IMG/VR virus record: IMGVR_UViG_3300030109_003595
Coordinates: 1-64,000 of that record
DNA length: 64,000 nucleotides
Origin: a virus
Reading direction: 5' to 3' (one strand)
The notes beneath the pieces were generated by a model that saw only the letters and a list, made by a program, of their open reading frames with translations, did not search any database and had not been told where the DNA came from. The number at the start of each line of letters is the position of its first letter. Position 1 is the first letter of the stretch. Positions 37,601-46,600 of the stretch are shown here, in pieces. A program made the translations under genes and the position numbers.

Positions 37601-40600
37601 CGTGTAAGTAGCCTGACTGTCGCTATTCACCCTGAAACCAGTGGAATTACTGTATGGGTTACCTAGGTATGTCATCAGGTTGTTTCCTATGCCATCCACT
37701 GGTGGTGATGCCTCAGGGCTGTGTACCATAGCGCCAACGATAGGTAGGTGACTGAGTGCTGTTATTGCAGAGGATGCGCTACCATAAGGTGAGAAACCGA
37801 GCATCGGATGCCAAGCACCTAGTCCAGCGGCATATCCCTGTGTTCCCACCTTCAGGCTGTTGAGGTAGGAGTATCTCTCTCCTGCCCATCCCATTGTCCC
37901 TATCGGTCTTGTCCTGTCTATGGCATCGACCAGACCTGAGAAGTGACTCTGGCACATGTGGTCACGACTTGCTGTGTTTTCGTTGTTGAATCTGTGAACT
38001 CCTGCTTTCGACCATACCCAAATACTCCCTGAGTTGACTGTGGGGAATGTATCTTTATCGCCAGTTGTATCATACCAAGTGGTCTGGTCCTCAAACTTCA
38101 TTTGTCCACTTATTCTGTTCGGTGCGAGGTAGAACTTGGCCTTCCAAGCACCGTCGTTGTGTACCTCTCTGGCATAGTAGGGAGCGAAACCTGAAGCGTC
38201 TGTCCTGAGCCAGCCGCATGCAGGTAGCCTCTCCAACTCATCCTGCGTGCCTCCGGTCACTGTGATGTGATTATTATCAGGGTCACTGTCTGAGTTGACT
38301 ATTGCAGAGTAGGTCTTCTCCACCCACCCGTACCTATCCTGTCTCATTGCGTTGCCCATTGATGGCATGTGCGTGCCACCCATGGCCTTGAGTGCACCAG
38401 CACCGGGAAAGGCATTGATGGCTGACCCTACCACTGTGGCTAGTTCCTCACCGTTCTGGCATCTTGTCGCATCCACGATGATGTACTCCATGTCCACCTC
38501 GCTAGAGGCAACGACTTCGCTGTATGCCAGTACCTTGGTGGTGATTGGTCCTGCCACCCTGTATGCGCTTGGATGCAATGTGGTATCTGATGAACCACTG
38601 CCCCATCTCTGTAGTATGGTTTCACCCTTGGGATGTGGCGGGTTGAATGTGATTTGGTTGTCCATCCAATGACCACCGGGGTGGTATCCCCCATCCATGT
38701 GATACACCATGTCTGCGGCCATGGCTACACCGTGTCCTATCACCGAGCAATGTCTCATTGGGTGAGCCTTCTTCAAATCGTCATCTATGCCTGAGGTTGC
38801 TGTTCTCACATTGAAGTGATTGCCGTACATCCTGCCTGATGCCTGTGACTGCTTGAGTATCGCTAGGTTGGGCTTGCCTTGTGGTGTCTCCCAGTTGAGG
38901 GTCGTTCTCCAGTGGAATCTACCTCTTGCCAACTGGTAGGCAGAGGCCTCAGGCATGAAGTAGCCCTCACCGAAAGTGCCGTTTGCAAGCACCCCGTCGC
39001 TCTCTATGTGATTGGGGAATCTCCTAGTGCTGGTAGCCTTGGGTACTTTGCTGTGTCCGTTGCCGTTCACTATGACCCTACCCGGATGGGGTTGTTTGAT
39101 GTTGTAACTACCGGCGTTGTCTGCCACCTCCTGTGCGAATGGGAACGCCTGACCCGGCCCGAAGATGATGTACGTGGTCTTGCTGTCTGTCCCATCCCTG
39201 TGGTCCTCGTATCTGGCAGTGGGGTGTGCGAACCTGAGTATCAGTGGGCTGGGCTTCTGCACTGCGACATCAGTGCCTGAGTTGTTGGTGTAGGGAGTGG
39301 AGTTGGGATGACTGCTGTTGATTGTGCCTGTGCCTCTGGATATGTCTGGTGACAGTATGTTGTCCCTGTTGAACATCGGTGGTAGTATGCTTCCCCTGTG
39401 TTGATTACATAAAGCAGCACCGGGGAAGAAGGCGAACATCGCATTGCCGTCAAGCAGGGCGAAACTGGTGGATATCTCGTTGGCGTTCTGTATGCCTGTA
39501 GTCCCTGTAGGGCCATTCGCATACGGATGTGTGTAGAATGAGGAGTAGTCGTTCTTCGTACCGTCGTTGATGTCGAGCGTCACACCGCTGAATCCACCAC
39601 CGAAGAACAGGGGCACGCTGTGGTCGGTGCTGCTCTTCCCCCCTCTGAAGAACACGTATGGCTCGGAGAACACGCTGCCTAGCGAGCGCAGTCCATCGAA
39701 GTGCTTGGTCACATCCACCTTGGCCCAGTGCGAGAAGGCTAAGATGTCACTGACCTCAGCAGCGGGCCAGTCCTCTGATGCGTTTGACCAGACAAACTTG
39801 GTCGTGCTAGTCCCGCCATTGAGACTTTCTACAGTGACAGACTTCTTGTCGTTCATGAAGATGGTCTTGGTCTCACCGAATGACGGTATCTTGCTGCCAG
39901 AACCCTCCTGCCCTGCCGGTATGAGGAAGTTCCACATCTCGTGGTCTAGTGTGAGGTTCTGAGTGCCTCCCGCTGCCCAATCGCTGTTTGCGGAAGAGGC
40001 ATGTGCGAACACCGCTGTCGGATTGTTTATCATCGGCAGAATGTGGTCTCCACTGTGGCGTGTGAAACTCTCACCCTTCAGGTTCTTTCTCCAGTCGCTG
40101 ATGTCAACGGGGTTGTTCAGTGAGTCAACCAGCACAGGAGTAGCCGTATTGCCGTTAGGTCCTCTGCTTCTGGTGGCTATCTGAAGAACGGTCTTGGGTA
40201 TGTACCCGCAGGCTATTCTTCTGTTGATTTCTATGTCTGCGTCTCTCGTCGCTCTGGATGTGCCGAAGGACCAGCCTGTGTTTTGCAGTTGTGTCTTCTC
40301 CACCTCACCGAACTCGACATGCGCCGCTTGCATCCCGAAATCGTTGTGCAACGATGCGCTGAAGAGGTCTGATATCGGTGTGATGTTCTTGGTGGGGTCG
40401 AATGCTCGTATGGTGATGGCATCAGGCAACACACCCATGTCACCGAACGTCTTGCCGTTGGTGGCATACATCTCGGTGCAGTCGAAGTTTATGCCCTCGG
40501 TCAACTGAAGCGCTGTTGCATTGATTGCAGCAGTGGTGACAGCAGCCATCAACTCATCAGTGACGAGCGTAGTCCAGTTGAGGGTAGGGCTGATGAGATA

Positions 40601-43600
40601 TTCCCCACTGTCATACGTGTGGTCTGCCTCATCACCAGCGATACCAAAGAACTTGTGAGTACCACTCTTGTCATTCTGTGTCCTTCTCGTGTAGGAGTAG
40701 GTCATGGCTTCGTTGCCGCCTCCAGCGTCTGTCACCTGTATCATGCCGTTCGTGACTGGGAAGCCGAGGTATCCTAGCACATCGTGATGTGCGAGTCCAC
40801 TATTGTTGTCGAAAGGTGCTTGTAGGTCTACTGTAAGAGTAGTACCGCTTCTGCTTATTTCGCAGTCCACTGCTATGTTTGGTGCAGACACCCCTCTCCA
40901 TCTGTTGCCTGTCCATTTCTTCTGTGTCATTGTACTGGCATTGTCTGTGTTCATCCTTCCAGTGGCATCACCAGTGCCACGCATGTGCTTGCCTATGGTG
41001 AAGCCGCCCTGCGTCGTGTCCCTGTCATCGAAGAAGATACAGACCTCATTGGAGATGGTATCGGGTAGGACAGTGTTGTCATTTGCAAAACCTAGTCCTG
41101 CACCTCTGTAGATGTAGCGTATACCGTGATTGCCTCCCCTGTGGTCTGTCAGTTTGAGACCGTATATTGGTGAGTCCCCTAGCGTGTCGGATTTCAGTTG
41201 GTTAGCATCAGTGTGAGACGTGTAGGATACGACCTCTGTGGTTTGCCCGTATGTGTCTCTGAAGTCTTGAGAGCCTTTCTTGCCAAAGCCCCAAGGTCCT
41301 GCTATTGGTGAGAATCCGGGTACACCGCTGGCTACCAGTCCACCGAAATTGACTCTACCGAAAGAGTTCTTGCCGACTCTGAGTCCCTGTATGATGGTGG
41401 ATGATGAGCCTATCGTGGAGAATGACTCGGTGTTGACGGTATTGAACTGCTGGCCTCCACCCAGTGCATTCGATATGGCTCTGATGACGGGGCTGCTGTC
41501 ATCGTCGGAATCTGTGAAGTCAGTCGTGCTGATTACATTCTCCCCCGTCTCGTCTGGGTTGACGTACTGAGTGAGCGTGGTGATTGGTGCGAAAGGCCTA
41601 CCGTGCTTGTTGAGTGGCATGGGTGCGGGATGCATGTTCTCACCCTCCTTCTCCTCAGGGAGTGCCCAGAAGTCACGCCATCTACCACCATGCCCTATGA
41701 GGAAGTCCGGTTGGTAGACGCTCTGCCCCTTGCTGTTGTCGAGCCATACGCAGAAGTTCCTTCCACTAGCACCGGGCACGGTGCTGTGAATGACGACAGT
41801 GAAGCCCCTGTTGCCATTCCTGTCCTGCACTTCCCTTCCCATGTGTGCTCTGACGTACCCCATGTGAGTCCCTCTGTCACGAGAGGAGAACGCCTTGTCT
41901 GTATCCCAAAAGGGAGCGGGGTCATGGGCGCTGCCGGTAGTGTCCTTGTCAACAACGATTTGTCCCTTGGGAGCACCTGCTTGGTTGATTTGCCTGACAA
42001 TCTCCTGTGCTGCTGATTCTATCGACACCACACCAGACTTAGTAGAAACAGCGCCGCAGTCTATCGAAAGCCTTCTCAGGAAGTCCATGTCTGTCCATTG
42101 CTTGAGATGCTGTAGCCTATCTTCCTCATGACCTGTGAGGTCGAGCGATGTGTCTCTTATCCCTTTGAGACACAGGAAGGCTGGTATGACACGAGTGCCG
42201 TCTGGTGTATCGAAAAAGGTCGATGGGTCTCTTAGGGTAGTGGGGAAAGTGTTCGTGGATGCGTCTCTTCTGAGTTTGACCAGTGCCGCTGTGAATGCCT
42301 CGGTCAACGACCTCTTTGTCCTTGAGAAGGCATGGTCGCTGCTCGCTGTGAATGGATTGACCGTAGAGTCGTTTGTCCTCGGTAGAACGCTGTCTCCCAT
42401 TGAGTACTTGTTGGCCTCACCAAATATGCTGTATCCGGTATGCACGTGGTGACCGTGAGCCTTGCCGTATATTCCCGGTGATGAGGATGTGACTGCGCTA
42501 GCAGGCAGGTTAGACGGTAGAGTGCCGTTGACCGCTGTCATCACGTTAGTGCCTATCCTGTTGGCTAGGTCATGTGAGTATGCGCTCTCTATGAACTTGG
42601 ACTGCTGTGTCGAGCGGATGTACCTGTTCTCGCTGGGGTAGCCGTTTGCTACGTCTATCTGGGTGGTTATCCACGAAGGACCACCACCGTTGAAAGTGGC
42701 AGTGTACTCAGCCAAGTCCACTGGTGCTGTACCACTACCCACCACCATATTCCTCGGTCTGCCGATTGTGACTGCCTCTGCACTCGTCTGGACTTGCATG
42801 TGTAAGTCTTGGAAAGCAATGAACTCCTTGTCATGAGCCACGTCGTAGAGAAGCACTCTAGCATGCCCATCCTCAGCCAGATAGGGGTCAACATAAGCCA
42901 CCTTGGGTGCTTGTGACTCAGCGAGGCCCAGTGACTTGTAGTTCTCCTTGACTGTCTGGTTGACGTGCTGTGCGTAGTTTATGGCTGTCTCAAGGCAGGT
43001 GTCACCGATGAGGAAGTTCTCCAATGGCACGCTCTCCCTAGGTCTGGATGCAGCGAGGCTGGCTACACCGCCGTTGAATCCCTTCCATACCTGAGCCTCG
43101 TTGAACACACCTCTGCTTTTGGAGAACAAACCCTCTGTCGCATAGGGGTTGTTGATTGTCATGTTGGCCCATATCGTGTCACCGCTCCTCAGTCCACCAG
43201 CAGCGTATGGGTAGTTCCACGACTTGTTGAGAACAGCGTCAGGGTCTTCCTCGTATGCGTTGGCTATGGAAAGCCTTAGTGGTTTTGCTGAAGCAGTGTT
43301 CTTAGCAAACCCTCCTAGAGTTACAGAGTAAGTACCATCGTCGTAGTCCTCTATTTTAGACACTGTTCCTATGTAGAGTATCTTACTGGTCGTTTCCTCT
43401 GAGTAGAGTAGGTCTCCCTTTCTTAGATTCAGGCCTAGAGTGTTAGAGCCTGCTAGCCTGCCGTTGCTGTTAGAAATAGTCACATTAAAACTGATTAGTG
43501 AAGAAGCGGTGATTGTCCACCCATCGTCTGCACCGATATCTAAGGGTCTGAAGGTCTTGGCTATGTTCTCGTTGTTGGCCTCCTTCAAGGCTGCGTTGTT

Positions 43601-46600
43601 GCCGTCATCCCCGTCAACATCACCGAAGATGTCCCTCACCCTTCTGGTCAGTCTTATCTCATTGGTGGGTAGTGCGGTCACCCAACTCGGCTCTGATGAT
43701 GATACATCCCTGTATACGAAGACTAGGGTATTGGCTGCAATGACATCATTGATGCTGTTCTTGGTGAGTCTGCCGTAGTAGTGGAACTTCCTGACTGCAC
43801 CAGTGCTGTCTATAGTCTCCGCCTCATACAGGAACTCGCCTGATGAGAAGGAGTACGCACTCATGTCCTCGTAGTCCAAGTCAGGGAAGAGACCCATGTC
43901 CTCCTCAGACATGGTGACGAGGATTTGGTTAACGAACGCACCACTACTCCCTGACAGATTCTTGAAGTTGACAGTGTTGACTGTGCCCACTGCCCTACCA
44001 CTCACTATCCTCGGTGCGTGTGGGTTGGACTCAGGCCCTTCCTTGAACTCCACTGCGCTGACGTACTGACGCAGACCGTAGTCCACGTTACCTCCCTGTG
44101 TCTTGACGCTGGCTGAGTCATGGTAGTACTCCGACCTGTTCTCGAAGTCCGAGGATGGTGTGAATGCATCAGAGCCTATCGGGACTATGCCCTCCAGTGG
44201 AAGCGAAGGTCCACCAGTAGTTATTGAAGCACCAACAACAGCCTCATCGAGGAATCCTGAAGAGTAGGCCCAGTTCGCTGCATTATCTCCTTTAGGCACT
44301 TTTAGAAGAGTCTGACCAGTCGTCAAGTCCATTTCAGTGTAGTAGGCCCACTCTCCGCTGGCTAGGAACATCTTCCTGTAGTTCCTTACGTTATCCACGT
44401 TCTGGTATGACTCATCGTCATCAGAGTTCTCTTGCAAGGCTAGGCTACCGGTATCGTGTCCCTGCTGCACTCTAGGGAACATACCGATGTCTTCCACATA
44501 AATGAAATACTGGTATTGAGTGCTGCTGACCTTAGTGATTCTGGTTGATGGTGTGTACCTGTTCTGCCTCTTGTTGAGGGCATAGGCTGACATTGCTTCC
44601 CTGTCCGAAGGCTCGACACCCTTCGGTCTCCTACCCACAGGACTTGGGTTGTACGTGTGCGGGGTGTGTGTAGCGTCTATGTGAATCTTGAACGAGTTGT
44701 CTGGTCCGGGGAAAGTGCCGGTTCGCACGTCATCGAAAAACTGGTTTGCGAAGAACGGTATCTCCACCATCGCCCTTGTGCTTGCGTATTGAGTGCCGAG
44801 TTGGTAGTCATGCTGCACATCGCTCATGCCTTGGAACATCCTGTCATTGAGGGTAGTACCATCCTCAGCGAGGGATGACTCATCGAAGAATCGGTCTGCG
44901 AATAGAGTCACTGAGACGCTCACTATACCCAATGTGTTTCCACTGGCTATGTCAGTAGCAGACAACCAGTCTGCGAAGACTGTGAACTCAGTGCCATTGG
45001 CAAGCAGGAACTTGCCCTCTCCCGCACTGCTGGCATCAGTGAATGTGAAACTCGTACCATCCTTGCTGTCGTATCTAGCACTGCTACCATCTTGTAGGTA
45101 GACTCTACCTAGGTCAGGGAATCCGTATGTGCCCCAAGAGGCCAAATCAGTGGAGTTGTTATTGAGAGGTTTGACTCCCAATGCTCCACCACCACTGCTT
45201 GCAGTGGCCAAGTTAGCGAGGGTAGCGGTGTTTCTCCTAGTCGAGAAGGGTAGTCTAGCCAGTGGGCTTGGGTCGTATGTGGGTTTGACATCCATAGCAC
45301 CCTGACCCGGACCACCAAGGGTGACTGTGACTACGGGTGCGTTAGGCTCTATCTCCTTGACCACCTGTGAGTCTGGGCTGCCCTTGCCTCTCACACTTAC
45401 TGCTCTGTTGACTGTTGACTCTGTGAGACCCACACATCGCACTGTGGTGAAACTGTCACCACCTTGGTCAGAGTCTAGCACCGCTCTGATTCTGGCTCTG
45501 CTCATGAGATACATCATAGTGATGTTGTTAGGCTCTTTGAAATCGCTAGACTGCGACCTAAGTCCTGATAGTTGATTGACTCTCCTCCTATCAGAGGGTT
45601 GTATGAAAACTCTCACACTACCATCATCTTGGAACTGATTGTCGATGACATCGAACATTTCGTAGATGTGTGTGCCAGAACCTGTGCCTGCTTTGTCGAA
45701 CTCACCGTTGGATGGTGATTGTATGACCTCGCTAGGCTCTCTCCTGAAGTACAGACCTTTGTCTGTGAGAGAGTCGTTCTTGCTCCTGCTGGGTTCTATG
45801 ACCATCTTGTTGAACACTGAGTCGTGTTTAGTGGTTGGTGTGTGCGAGGCTGTGATTATCTGTGGTGTTTGATTAGGGTAAGCATTAGTACCTATTCCTA
45901 TGTACAACTGCTCTCCATTAGTGACAGCAGCGGCACGGTTGGTAGTCAGCGTGATATTAGTGCCTATACCACCTGAGGCTATTGTCCCGACGAACGCTAG
46001 ATTAGAATTGTATATGTCGTCGCCTTCCGCTATATGTGTACTCTCACTGCTGTTTCCGCTAGTGGTGATGGAAGTGCCCCCGCCAGATGCTTGGTCGCCG
46101 TCTACGGTGATTCCGGTGGGTGTCATGGGTTTGTAGTTGATTGGTGTCAGACTCTCATCCAATTCATCATCAGCCTCATATCCCTCGCTCACATCTCCTA
46201 TGAGAGAGTGATTTTGCCTCAATGACCCTTTGAGCACATCAGTGTCTGTGAAGTCTATGTAGCCACCAGCAGCGAACACCTCTGACCTGATGGTGTTTGT
46301 TTCTATCGCTGTCTTGATTAGGCTGAAGACAGTTGTAGTACCAGTGACTATGGTAGTGCCAGCAGGTACTGTCTTCTCCACCATCAACAAAGGTTGGCTA
46401 ACACCACTCATACTAGCCCCAGTCAGGTCTATCGCATTGTAGTAGACCTTAACGAAGGGGGCGAGGTCGTACGAAGTCAGGGCAGGTACTTTGAGGAGTG
46501 CTACCCTGCTCTTCTCACTAGGCCTGAGATGAAGTCTGCGCGTCTCTGCATTGAGATTGTCTAAGTCTTGAGGAACAGGACCTTTCAACATGAAAGGTAG